Assembly: GCF_001039355.2 (NCBI RefSeq)
Contig: NW_019775552.1
Location: 48,484 to 83,863 of the forward strand
Source of the DNA: Lingula anatina
Taxonomy: Eukaryota; Brachiopoda; Lingulata; Lingulida; Lingulidae
DNA length: 35,380 bases
Reading direction: 5' to 3'
The notes under the pieces are model-generated. The model worked only from the letters and a program-made list of their open reading frames with translations, did not search any database and had not been told where the DNA came from. Shown here piece by piece: positions 1-12,141 of the stretch. Each line of letters begins with the position of its first letter. Position 1 is the first letter of the stretch. The translations under genes and the position numbers were made by a program.

Positions 1-1288
1 AAAAAAAAAAAAAAACATTCAGTGCCTGATAAACTTCGTCCCCAGCAGCAAATATTAAGGGCAAACAATATGTGTCATTTATAAGCTTCTGCGGTTAAAA
101 CCCGCTTCCGCAAACGATTCTACTCAGAAAGTTCACAACACGGCGAGTGGGGAGGGGTGGCGGAGCGGGTTCGAAGCAGTTTCAGGTGAAAGCAATTATT
201 GATAAAAGTACACACAACCTTGTTAAATCTTGTCGTACTCTGCCGACAAGATGTATCCGGTTGTAAATATTTTGAGTGTACCAGCTCGAGATGCGCATAC
301 CAGGTCTATGTGGGCTAGTAACCGAATAGTGTAACAAGGCCACGTGTACTTTTAACCCTGACCTGGTACGGGTACAGTACGGAAGGACCAAGGCGCTTTT
401 ATAGCCCAGAATGATTTAGTACATGTAGCGGTAGAAGCAGATTGGGAATAGAAAGGGTAAAATGAATAGAACAGGAGGTCCTTCGTTTGTTTGCCGTGTC
501 CTTATACACCAGTCTTAAAATATAACTTGACCCGGCCCAGAGCATTTTACCCACTAACTTCCCTGTTGTGGTAAAAGCCATAGAAGCCGGAGTTCAAAAT
601 GTACGAGAATTATGAACGAGCGGATGAGGATTTAAGTGGACAAGGTGAACATGACTCGAGCGTCGTCGTTCATTTCTCCGTCTTCAAATCTGATTTTCTC
701 AAATGTCCTCTTGATCATGTAACTATTTCATATTTCATGTATTTGACTTAGACAGTGGTAAACATGGTATTCATGTTAAGTATGACAGTTATGCTGAAGT
801 CTAAATAATGTTCCCAAACGTGAACTTACACGTTCAGAGACTATATTAAGAATGTTGACGTGAGTATAATTAATACGATATTGAATGCCACGCGTGGTGC
901 ACATTTTTTTGTCAAGTACGTGTACTTCGTCTGAGCTCCACTTAATTCATGCTCACAAATACCGCGCGCTGTTTGCAATTTTGTCAGCTACCCAATGCAT
1001 TCTGATGAGAACACGCGCTATGACCAGTAAGATTCTCAATGTTACCTTTTCTTTTGCGTGCTATTTTCCCCTTTCTTCATTCTCTGAAACACGTTGAAAA
1101 TTTAATGAACTTTATTTTTACTTTGTAGTATGAACCTTTCAAGTTTAGTCTATTTCATGTACAAAAACGAAGTCGTGTTTCGCATTTACGACAATAGAAT
1201 GCTTTGTAATTTCAAGCCCAATAAACCAGTCCCTGTAACTGCCAAACCATATTTTTGACTTGGTTTACTGAGTAGCATTGCATGGTCA

Positions 1289-1290
<2 letters not shown>

Positions 1291-1343
<53 letters not shown>
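1291..1343. repeat. (TAA)n microsatellite
   Basis: About 17 uninterrupted copies of the AAT trinucleotide. It makes an artificial polyisoleucine start in the frame at 1282-1788. Confidence 0.97.
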
Positions 1344-1344
<1 letters not shown>

Positions 1345-1801
1345 GTTACTTTCGAATATCAGCATGATCAGAATTTAAAATTATTTTTTATGTTTTTTTT
1401 TGCATGCTTTTTGGGCAAAGCTCAGCTCAAGTGCCAAATATTTTTGCTTTACGTCGAATTTGCTGAGTGGCTTTCTATCCACATAAGACATGTGCTTTTT
1501 GAAAATCTGGAGGTGGGGTCGGGGTTGAGTTGGGGAATAGGGGAAGAAGGGGAAGAAGAGGGTGCCTCCGTTTCTGCGGAAGGGGGTGGGTGGGTTACCC
1601 CTGGATCTGCCTTTCTAATGGTTGTACACAACACGATCCATGTGCCTTTTATTGAACAGTATCAGAATCATGTACATAGAAATGAACCATTGATTGGAAA
1701 ATATGTCCATTTGTCTAAAATTCCTTCAATTCCATTTCTGTCACAGTTTGTCCTCATTCCTCAGGCAAATCTTCCCCCTTCCCACTAACACATGCACAAA
1801 C

Positions 1802-1805
<4 letters not shown>

Positions 1806-1838
<33 letters not shown>
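1806..1838. repeat. (AG)n microsatellite
   Basis: About 16 AG dinucleotides in a row. Confidence 0.97.
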
Positions 1839-1841
<3 letters not shown>

Positions 1842-3961
1842 AAAAAGAATCTAAAAATCATAAAACAGATGTTCCATATGTTTTTATTATGTCATATATC
1901 ACATCCTTGCCCATTAGTCTTGTACTTGATTTAAAAACATGGTGCTACTTTGCACTGTTACAAGAAGAACCTCCGATTACTCAACATAAAAGAATGGAAA
2001 TCGACATAAACCAGTGTGTCCCGAAGTAAGCTTTGAGTTCCCATATTCTGGAAATGAACCAGTTTTTTCACATCCACAAATAAATCATTTGTCGTCTTTG
2101 CTATAAGTGGAAAAACACTCAAAAAGCGCAGACCTGCGCCCAGACAGCACACCTCTCCTTGTAATAATTGATTAATTTATTCATTAATGGATCACCACCA
2201 AAATTTGATCGATTTTTAGATAGGCAAAACCACCAAAATTTGATCAGTTCTAAGATTTTTGACCTATCCAGAAAATGTAATAACTTTTTGAATTCGACTG
2301 TTAGCCAAAAATCCAGCAAAGGCAAAAAAAGAACGCGAAAGTAATTAACTTGAGAGTAATTATAAAAATAATGTATCCGCACCCCTCGCGCAAGTATCTT
2401 ATGCAAACGTAGCAATACTGACGGATTAGATAGAAGATAACATTATTTTTATATTGTCCAGGACGTTCCCATCCAACTGTACTGACTGTGTGAAAACGTG
2501 TATACATAAGTCTGGTTTTATTTATGATACTTTTACTATGAGCAATAAAAAGGTTGCCACCACGTGCACTACTATAGGTTGCCCCATCGGTGTAGTTTAA
2601 TTCTGAATTCGCGAAGGACACCCCTTCCTGTTGCGGTTAAATAAATCTTCATCGATTTAAAACAGTATTGTTCTGGGTTGAATCCATGGCCTCGAGTTAA
2701 TAATGTGCACTGATGCTCTCAGACAAACGCCGAATTTCAGAGGTCAGTGAGAATTCAACCCCTGTTATCAGCATGCTGATAATAAAGATGGGAGGCTCCA
2801 GTGACCCCTCAAAAGTCAGGGTGACCAGACGTGGCTTAGCGGTCAAATGAGGCCGATGACCAACCAATACATTTATCTCTCTCCCTTTATCTCTGGGCAT
2901 TCATCGGCTCCTGAACGGTCAAGGTTATTTTTCCCACAGGTTGTATAGTTTATATCTTATTCAGCACATCGATTCCCGTGCGTTTTGTAATGACTTGAAA
3001 TACCAATACCTGTTGGCGACCGCCTTCACTGCTGTGATTAATTTTTATGATACAGACAGTTTTCGTGGGCCCTCTCACATTTGATATAGTTTGTAGTTGT
3101 TCAAACCATTCAAACCATGCAGTGCACGTCAGACCTATATTTATAATAAAAACAGTTTTCATGGAAATTTCAACACTTTCTCTTCATCACTGAGGTACAC
3201 TTTATTCACAACCGTTAACAAATTTACTATTTTCAAACACGGTTTTCATTTATAAGTTTCTATTATATTTTATATTGATTGAGAATGGTGAATGTCATAA
3301 AAATAATTTCTATTAAAGAAATCGAACACAGTTTTACTGACCATAACATTATTAACAGTTTTATAGGACGTATTTTGGTGATTATGGGACAATTATCGTA
3401 ATTTCCTCTTTGTTTTATCAAATAAAGCTCTTACGTGCATCACATACTTTTAAGTACTAAATTGGCGGAGGAATCGAGTGCTTCGCGGTACCACCTAAGG
3501 TCAAAATATAGGTGCCGCAACTCCTTCCAGCAGCACAGCGGGTTATTTGAGCCAAGTTGCTAAAAAACGTCGAAGTCAGCCGAGGTGAACTATTAAAAGG
3601 AGACGCAAAATATCACACCCTTCCCGTTTTGATATTGACGTCAAAATACCTTACTTTACGATTTGGTGACGTACATGTTCTCGTAGGGACCTGCAAATCA
3701 CACTGATGATAAAAGTTTTGAATTAATTCATGCTACAAAGAGGAGTATCTTTATAGATGTTAAATACTTAATGAGTGGAGAACTGCAGACTAATGATGTG
3801 CAGAAATGAATGAATGCAGTTCTAGTGTTCTGGTTAATTGTACATCAAGTTTGCTCAAAAATGTGTCTTATACTCAATTAATTGTAAGCATTAATAAAAC
3901 AAAAAGTATATTTGGGGCAAAAACCATTTAAAAATGGATAGGTAATCGTAAACGAGACAAG

Positions 3962-3986
3962 CTCTCTCTCTCTCGCTCTCTCTCTC
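3962..3986. repeat. (CT)n tract with one interruption
   Basis: CT dinucleotides broken once by CG. Confidence 0.9.
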
Positions 3987-5423
3987 CACATGACCACAAC
4001 TACATATAAAGAAACGTCCCATCAGAAACGAAGGTCAGCGTTCATCTTTTGTCCGAATCTCCAAGTGGAAAATGCTCTAAGTGTTAATCAGGGTCATGTT
4101 TCATGATATTTTAAGACTCTCGGGTTACCTCTGGCGTTGGTAAGCCCTCAAGGATGGAGGGCGCTCATGCTTTAAATATCTCAGCGTCCGATGGTTATTT
4201 CTACCTGTATTTTTCTACACTTGTTGCCAGTGCTAATTACATACAGGACTCACACTCTTAAGGCAGTCTAGAACTGATTATTGTCTTCTTATTTTTGATT
4301 ATTTAATTTCATTCAACATCCTAATATCTCGGTAATTATTTCAGATTTACTTTAAATTATTTTAACTTCTAAATCATACATGTCTAATTTATTTTATTTT
4401 AAATTCGCTGTGACAAGAATCACTTATCACCTCCAAAGACCGAGGCATGCAGGGCTTTACAACATGTTACAATAAAAGATTCAACCAATCCACTAGCACG
4501 GCGACGCTGACACGTTTACTTTTTCTCATGCAGATAAATTTTTATGACAGATAAATCTATGGATGCAGATACTGGGGCTTACTCTTTCCCTACATTCCCC
4601 TAATGTTTTCTTATTGTTTCTCCAATCTTGACCTGAGACTAAACAACAAAAACATGAGTATCCTTTATCCACGCGTAAAATCAAAAAACGATGTTACTAA
4701 TAAATGTACATTGTAATTTCAACATTGTGCTTAAACTACATGTAAGAGCGTAATGAACTGTTTTGACAAAATGTTTCTATCCACCAATTTTGCATCATTT
4801 ATAGTAGAAATGATTGTATTTGATTTGATTGTGTTTCATGCTACGATTTCAAAGGTCGCAAAACATAGGGCAACAAAAACTTCAGTCGTATCAGTGGTTT
4901 ACTTGGTGCTTGTATTATTAATCTTTATTTACTTTGATTGCGAAAAGCCCTTTGCTACGGCTAGTTAACAGAACAATCTCTTTCATTGAATCGATTATCT
5001 CTTTATGCATTCATCCATTTATGGGGGAGAGTTTAAGTTCAACTGTGTCTACAGTTTTTTTCTATACTTGATAGTTACATATATAGCTGCATATATTGAA
5101 AAACATCCGCCTATTAATTAAAACCACATTTAGTATTCGCACAGGTGTTATTCATTCATTTATCCATTTATGTATCCATTTGTGATTTGCTTTCTAATCC
5201 AATAATAAATTTTTGTAGAAATTTGGTAGGTTGCAATAATTCCGCATATTTCCGATCACAGAGAGAGAGAACATTGCCAATAGAAAAAGAATCAAGATAG
5301 GTTTGTTTATTTTACTGATAACTAATAATCTAAGTCCTGTTTGTTTCCTGTGACTATAGACTTATAACACACATTTCCTTATCGTCGGGTAAAAACCTAA
5401 ATTTCCATATCCATAAACTTATC

Positions 5424-5466
5424 TTATTGTTGTGTTCAATTTTTTATTGTTGTGTTCAATTCTTTA
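5424..5466. repeat. 21-bp tandem duplication
   Basis: Two consecutive copies of a unit containing ATTGTTGTGTTCAATT. Confidence 0.8.
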
Positions 5467-6391
5467 TTTAAAAAAATATCGCAACTGCCTTTCGTAGTAA
5501 GCAGTCTTTCATAGCTGTTTATGATACATATATCTCAGACACCGTTCCTGTCGTATATTGTGTTAGATTAAAGACTTAGAGGACAAATTACCTGTGCCTC
5601 TACAAACACTTTTTCTGTCCTCGCCATTTGCCGCGTTTATAGCTGTAAAACTTCATTTCTTGATAAGAAAGAGACGAAGTTAAATAGTGTAGCACACAGA
5701 TGCTTGGAATAGCTTTATATATAGTTATGGTTTGCTATCAGGGCCACAAAAGCCAAAATGTATAAATCTGGAAAAGGTGTTGTGAATGGATGAATCAAGT
5801 GAAGTTGACATTGCGCGAAAGCGTGATCAAATCTACTCTTTCCTAGGGACATAGGAAAAGTGTTTACTAGGCATTTCAAGATATATCTCTGGCTATTCAC
5901 CTAGTGTCCATATTTCTGTACTCACTCAGTTTCCCTCTGGAAGAGAATAACTTTAATCCGTACAACGGAGTATTCTGCGACATTGCACAACATGTAGCTC
6001 GTGTACTTTAAAGATTACCTCGTACGTGTTCCAGTAGAATGCGTAGTCACCTCAGTCCGTAACGTGACCGTTGAATATTCAGGTAATGGCCACAGAGAGA
6101 ACTATACGTATGAGAAGAAATCCCAAGGAGACGTCATAAAATGCATAAGATTCTTTAAGTATGCGCCTAAGGTAAATTTATAGGTCCAGTTACCTCAGCC
6201 AACAAGTGGGGTAATTTTTTCATCGGCGTGGGATTGTGAACAGGTTAACTCAATAAGTTATTCACAAATAGTGATGAAGCTATCGGGATAGGTAGTCATT
6301 TGGGAGAAAAAGAAGTGAGAACGGTTTAAGAGAGAATCATTAGGAATCATTCTACATAAGTCAAAGTTTCGCAAGCCGGCGTAAAATCTAG

Positions 6392-6425
6392 TTTTTTTTT
6401 TTTTTTTTTTTTTTTGGGGGGGGGG
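6392..6425. repeat. Poly-T run followed by poly-G run
   Basis: 24 T then 10 G. The abrupt T-to-G switch may be genuine or an assembly-sensitive homopolymer. Confidence 0.9.
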
Positions 6426-7176
6426 TCATTAAGAATAGGGGCCCAGAAGTAGTGACAGACTAGCGAGTGCGATGCGGCAACAATTATAAACTGACGAAAT
6501 TTATCCACGGATAATTTTCTAGTTGCTTTCTAATAAGTTCAGTCGAATTGCTGACCATCGCACAAAGGCATGATTCTCACATTTTCTCGTCACGTCACGC
6601 AGTGCATAAAAGCTTCATTTCAGACAATTTCTGGTGAGTTCTTAATATACTAAATTAACTCTATTCTTTGTTATTATAATTAGATAAATATATTTTGTCA
6701 TGGGGGAAATATTCGCTTTGGAAATGCTCTCTTATTCGCATCGCGGGCCAAGTATTGCAGACTTCTCTCATCTCATTTTTCAAAAGAAAACCCATAATTC
6801 ATCATAGATTATGTCGCGGTTTTTAGATTGTCAAAAAGAAGCGACCCAGGATGGGTCCACATCAGATGTTTAATATATATATGTTGTACTACTGGGTTAA
6901 CACTGTGTCCGTTAGGTGTCATCTCATTATATCATACATACTATAAATGCTAACCTATTTCACCCGTCACATATCAAATTTAAAAAGATAGCAAGAGGTA
7001 CTGAACAACCACCCACATAAATATAAACCAGTTAAGCGTCGTTTATATTTTCTCAAACATGATTACTCAACCCGTAAAATTATCTGCCTTACAGGTGAAA
7101 AGGGAGAAAAAAAACGTAAAGAAGCATAATTTACTGAAAGAGATTGGAAGAGACTTGTGCGGCATACAGTACGTAC

Positions 7177-7425
7177 CGATAACAGGTGAAGCTCCTCTCT
7201 CTTGATAAACCACGAGAGCAATGTCCCTATAAACGGGAACCGCCTGGGACCGGGCAGATCGTCTACGGTCCGATAAGGTGAGCCCTGATGACCGCCTTCC
7301 TGGGGGACTGGGCCTCCTGTTGGTGCCTTATCGGTGGTGGATGTCGTTGAGTCCACTGTGGACAGGCACGCATGCCTCTGATGATACTCCAAGTAAAATT
7401 TCCGGAACAGTTTTCTCAATGGCAT
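7177..7425 (-). CDS. Mitochondrial-clan cytochrome P450, first coding exon only (partial gene)
   Basis: Codes 83 residues from the ATG at 7425 to a strong GTACGT donor just below 7177, ending in phase 0. An in-frame TGA lies about 60 bases upstream of the ATG with no other ATG between, so this start is firm. The first 20 residues are basic and amphipathic (MPLRKLFRKFYLEYHQRHA), as in a mitochondrial presequence. A Ser/Thr/Gly-rich linker follows, then DLPGPRRFPFIGTLLSW at 56-72, the Pro-Gly-Pro hinge and first strand typical of mitochondrial P450s (CYP10/24/27/44-like and invertebrate relatives). Such enzymes are inner-membrane monooxygenases fed by adrenodoxin. The catalytic part (I-helix, ExxR, heme Cys) is not seen. 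The subfamily cannot be named from this exon. A truncated remnant is possible, but the intact leader, stop context and donor argue for a real exon. Confidence 0.8.
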
Positions 7426-8322
7426 CCTGGCTGCATTTGTGTAATATTGCTGTTTGTTGTTTATGCACGCTATTGGTCAGCGGCGGTTTGGTTTGGAAAT
7501 TCTACAACTTTTACTTGGTGGCTAGTTTGTGCGGAAATTCCTCATAGCGAGCCTTACGTATCGTTTACGTAGACCGTGCATTGTTCAGCCATAGCTCACA
7601 GCTTCTCCAAACTGGACTTGGCATTCGAGTGGGTGTTGCCTTTTATTTCTGGGCGAGGGCTTGCTTTTTCTTTTGCCAACTTCCAACTTCGCTGAATACT
7701 TGTAAACATACGTGGTGGGTAGCCAAAAATAAATCGCTTGGTCGAAATTCCTCACCCACGCTTATTGCATGTCATTTACGCAAATGGTGCAAAGCTCTAG
7801 AATACTCTGCGCTGGAAGCAGGCGCCTGAACATGCGTCAATGTCACTGTTCATTCTTGCCTTGAAATGCAAATGGCTTCATAACGTTTTATTTACCGTAA
7901 ACAACTGGAAAGCCACCCACGCATCGTCAAGAAACCAGCAACGCCTTTCCGAGAAAAATGCATATTACTCTCATTCACAGAAAAAATAATTACCAGCCCA
8001 AGAAACTAGGATTTATTGTAAAACTCTATCCTTACTATCCTTACAAAGAAGACCTCGCAGTAGTTTTTTTTCTTTGCGAAACAAAATCGAGCTCATCAAT
8101 AGAAATGCTTACCTCCCTTCTTCAACGTGGCTTCGATCAAAACGGCACGTGTATCTATTTCCATACTTTGTGCATAAATAGCTACCCCATTTCTTTGCAT
8201 TTTTCCTCGTTCGGCGAAATGCTTTTCTTGTCCAGTGTATCCCCAAGCAGGTTTATGTGTATATATAACCAAAACCTTGTTAAATGTATATCGCTTATGT
8301 AAATCACCGGAAGTGTAAACGC

Positions 8323-8560
8323 ATTCAGCACAGGGCGAGGGTGCACATTACACCAAGTCTACCATGACGGTCAAATAGCATCACCGTTCTCTTCTAGGTC
8401 TTCATTTACCACGTTTGTTTTGCTCATTTAATCCGCGTTTACTTATATTTGGTTCTGTGTCGTAGTAAATAGCCACAGGCCGAGGGCGTGCATTAAGTAT
8501 GTCACACGCTATCCATTCTGTTCATCTTCAGAGGTCACGCAGGGGCCCGGGGCATGCGTA
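8323..8560. repeat. Diverged tandem blocks upstream of the P450 exon
   Basis: A block at about 8327 (GCACAGGGCGAGGGTGCACA) recurs in altered form at about 8472 (GCCACAGGCCGAGGGCGTGC), each followed by CATTA or ATTA and a CTACCA/CTATCC stretch. A third weak relative, GGGCGAGGGCTTGC, is near 7651. A repeat period of about 145 bases is possible. It may be an old repeat or promoter-proximal duplication. Confidence 0.3.
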
Positions 8561-9115
8561 CAATGACCTCATTTAACAGCTCCACAGCGCGCGCAGCGGA
8601 GGCGTGACGTTCAAAAAACTGAACCCCTAGGTAATGACAGTGAACAATTTAAGGCGGAATTTACTAGAAGTGATCACCGTTCGTGACATTACCTGATACT
8701 CAGCGTCTTGCGTAGGCCTACAGTATGTTTACAATTTTATGTGCATTGGAAATATGCCACATGATGATTGAAATTATCTCTGTTTAATATCAAACACGTT
8801 CAAATATAAAAAATAACTGAAACGGAATAGTACGCACATTGCACTAGTGGTCAGGTTGTTTGTCAAATCGTGTTAACACACTTTTTGACGGTGTAATGAC
8901 CGACTGTAAACATACCTTATGAACATGATATGCACGGCTTTGGTATGTAGGCCTACACCTTCCTCGAGCTCAGGTGACTAATGACTGCCGCCGAGCAGCT
9001 TGACAAATACAACTAGTGAAAAGAAATGTTAATATCACGCTGACCTTTGACTTCAAATTCTCAGACAGGGTCAGGTATGATTTAACAAAATTTCACATAA
9101 TAATACTACATAATC

Positions 9116-9147
9116 TCACACACACACATATATATATATATATATAA
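9116..9147. repeat. (CA)n(TA)n compound microsatellite
   Basis: CA dinucleotides pass directly into TA dinucleotides. Confidence 0.93.
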
Positions 9148-9382
9148 ACATACTGGTTCTGACTGAGTACCGTTTTTGTCATCTCCTGGTTGTTCTACCA
9201 GACTGCTGTAGGATTCTTGCTGTTGATAATGACATATTTTCAATCGTAATATGAGGCAACATCACGTAATTTCAATGTAATGTGAGAACGTACGTGACTC
9301 TGCTCATGAAAAAGTAATTAGGTAGTCCGAGTGGCACTGAAGACGAATAAAATGATTGATTATAAATAAATGAATAAATAGT

Positions 9383-9420
9383 TGAGAGGGAGAGAGAGAG
9401 GGAGAAAGAGAGATACAGAG
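9383..9420. repeat. GA-rich tract
   Basis: Imperfect GA repeat with GGG and AAA interruptions. Confidence 0.85.
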
Positions 9421-9886
9421 AAGTACAGAGTAGTACATTTATATGCCATCTTTTTTTAAGAAATTACCAACCCCTATAAAAAGTCGGCACTTTATATTGG
9501 TTTCTGAATTAACCTCCACGGGAATATTAAATCTGTTGAGACAACCAAACTGAAATTTATCAAAGCTACAACTTATCATTCGATACGAGAGACTAAATCG
9601 TGAAGTTACAAAGAGTGATATGGTATTAAACTGCAACGGATTTTGATTTATCCAAAATTAAAATCGAACAATTAAATCAAAGTTTGGTCCCATGTGTGGC
9701 AGTAAATGTGTATGTACCAGGTACATCAATGAATATATATGTGTAAAATTATAACGATAAATGAATGAATGGATAACTGATTTATTAATTAACTGATAAA
9801 CCATGACAAAGGCGAAGTGTCATGTTTGACGAGAATTCTATGTGGTGGTGATGGAATTTTGAATGTGTGATTTATTATTTCACTGA

Positions 9887-9909
9887 ATATATATATATAT
9901 ATATATATA
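9887..9909. repeat. (AT)n microsatellite
   Basis: About 11 uninterrupted AT dinucleotides. Confidence 0.93.
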
Positions 9910-10170
9910 AACAGACAAGATATTTTATATACATGCCAACACAATTAATCAGTTTATGGACTAAAATTATTAATTTTGATAACAGCGTCTTATTAAGATA
10001 AGCTTATCTATATGATTTGCAGAATTACTATCTTCCAAGCACACCCGATGTACGCAACTTTAACCATGGACACTTATCATAGTGTGACGACGTGAAAATA
10101 TTTTGTGTGAAAATGGTTTTGAAGACATCTGGTTATTAACACAAAAGGCAGAGAAAAAATTCGCACAGGT

Positions 10171-10530
10171 ATCTAAAGGGGTAGCAACTGTTCATTGTGA
10201 CAAAAAAAAAATGGATTTTTCTGGGATAAACGACAATTTTCCCATACTTATCAATGCTTGTTGAATCCGTTCCAGCATTCAAAGTTAGTCCCTGTTTTTT
10301 TTCAAAAAGTTTTTTTTTTGTGATAATCTCTGAAAAGATTGTCAGAGGGGATAGCCATCTATGGAAGTCATGTGGTCTGATGGCAAGCACAGATTCCAGA
10401 ATAATTGCGATAACTGCCGTTTTGGTGGTAAAATAGAAACTATTATATTTCTGTGAGTTGTTTACAATGTTTTTTTTTTTTTTTGTGAAATATGGATCTC
10501 ATATGGAGAGCTGTTATCCCTTTAAGAGAT
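10171..10530. mobile_element. Possible foldback element with CCCTTTA-type ends
   Basis: Left end ATCTAAAGGGGTAGCAACT; right end, read inward, ATCTCTTAAAGGGATAACAG. The match is about 16 bases with mismatches. Each arm is followed inward by an A-rich run in the same relative position. The length of about 360 bp and the ends resemble DNA-transposon derivatives, but the match is weak. Confidence 0.3.
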
Positions 10531-11666
10531 GTCTAATTGTAAGCTATGTAAAGTTGGCACAATGGCATAATGGCATAAGCTTTAGAAATGCTTAACTGAT
10601 CATGAGGATGTATTGCCATTTTTAAACAAGTTCAACAAAGAAATCTGCCTTGATGCCTTAATCCTAATCATACCAGCATATTTCGCAACACATTCCTACT
10701 GGGTGGGGTCGCTAAAGACCCCATATCAAATACCGACATTTTTTGTATAAACACAAAAGAAGTTTTTTGGTAGATAAATCAACGTTATAATACATATTGC
10801 TGGTGAGCTGCAATACTATTCTTTGCCGAGGTAATTTCAAGGTAATTTGATTACACAAATTGGCTTAAAGAAGTAATGTATACATTTTTTCAAATTAATT
10901 TTTTCTTTGTTTCTAGCCCTAGTTTTAATAAAATGTCTAACAAACTATCACTGTGTATCATTCCAATGTTTTTGCTTTTTCGAATGGCATCAAAGAATTT
11001 ATTTATGATCAGTGATAATTGCCGAGGTATAGCATTTAAAAAATACATTCATTTATCGACCATTTATCTCTCAAAAGTTAATTTAAATTCCAAACTTTAC
11101 CTTCTTAATATGAAAACTGGAGGAAAGCGCCTGAAGGAATCACAGATAAAGTAACGAGACAGGGTAAGGATGCAAGCAAATGAAAATGATAAACGAAATA
11201 AAAAAAAGGCGATGAAAAAAGAAAATCTGTTGATCATACGAGTACGGTGGAAACAAGAGAAGATGCGAGGAAGTTATATAAAGGTTATCAATAACAAAAC
11301 TGCTTTATTTTGGTTTAAAAAACTTACCAATCGTCCTTTTTGTTCTTCTTGTATTATGTGATGTAGAGCATAGTAACATTTTCGTTCAATCCTCGAAAGA
11401 CTTTTATTGTTGGTTGTTCGATATTTGGCCAAACAAGGCCGCATTTATTATAACAATGTATTTATTATAACACTATACTAACAATGTAACATAAATACTG
11501 TAGCAACTTGAACAGTTAGCCTGTAGTCATATTTTTAAAACCATTCTCTCTGATTCCGATACATGTCGGCTTTCTTTTTACTAATTATTGGCATTATAAA
11601 TTCAATTTATACACAAACATGCAGTGTAGAGAACTTGTTTATGTACCAACGCATTATTATGAACTT

Positions 11667-11669
<3 letters not shown>

Positions 11670-11701
<32 letters not shown>
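11670..11701. repeat. (TAA)n microsatellite
   Basis: About ten TAA units, with related TAC/TAT triplets following to about 11728. Confidence 0.95.
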
Positions 11702-12123
11702 TCTTAGTACTACTATTATTACTATTACTGCCGCAGAAGTGTGTTTGGATCCAACGAAGTATAAACTCTTCTTTTCTGTTAAGGAGAAGCACCCTGGGCA
11801 TGGCATTGTATTCCTAACCAGGTCATTCCTTTCCTCTCCTCTGTTGAATAATGCCGTCATGAGGTTGCCAGATAATCTAGGCCATAGATTTCAACTTTGT
11901 TCATCTGATTTCCAGCTAGCAGGAAAAATATCCAGTTGTCTAATAAAAAAAAACAATTTACATCGAAACATGGATGTAACAGAGTCCTATATGAGTCTAC
12001 ATTCGAATAAAATTATCACAGAAAATAATCAGTAAGAGGCGTTGTCAAACCACTCCCCTTGCTAAGAATAAAACCTGTAATTGTGATAAAAAAAGATTTG
12101 AACTAAAACGTGAGCAGATAACT

Positions 12124-12141
12124 CCCCCCCCCCCCCCCCCC
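12124..12141. repeat. Poly-C run
   Basis: 18 consecutive C. Confidence 0.95.

Larger units (their letters stand above)
1..7176. other. Presumed intron 1 of the P450 gene, or intergenic: no recognisable exon
   Basis: I looked on the minus strand for later P450 exons (GPI/F block, ExxR, FxxGxRxCxG heme loop) and recognised none. What is present: simple repeats listed separately; a direct repeat of about 16 bases (ACCACCAAAATTTGATC-like) at 2189-2207 and 2230-2247; a 21-base tandem duplication at 5424-5466; and a short plus-strand frame at 599-751 with no family resemblance. Confidence 0.55.

Noticed and set aside
150-185. GGGTTCGAAGC resembling a tRNA B box
   Set aside because: No matching A box, no T-arm pairing around it and no cloverleaf could be folded.
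599-751. 50-codon plus-strand frame of gene-like composition
   Set aside because: Too short, with no homology I recognise and no clear splice signals.
1282-1788. 168-codon plus-strand open frame
   Set aside because: It begins in the (TAA)n microsatellite, giving polyisoleucine, and the rest has no recognisable domain or gene-like composition.
7278-7572. Plus-strand open frames over the P450 exon
   Set aside because: They are antisense to the exon that carries the P450 leader and hinge. The minus-strand reading has family motifs and a splice donor.
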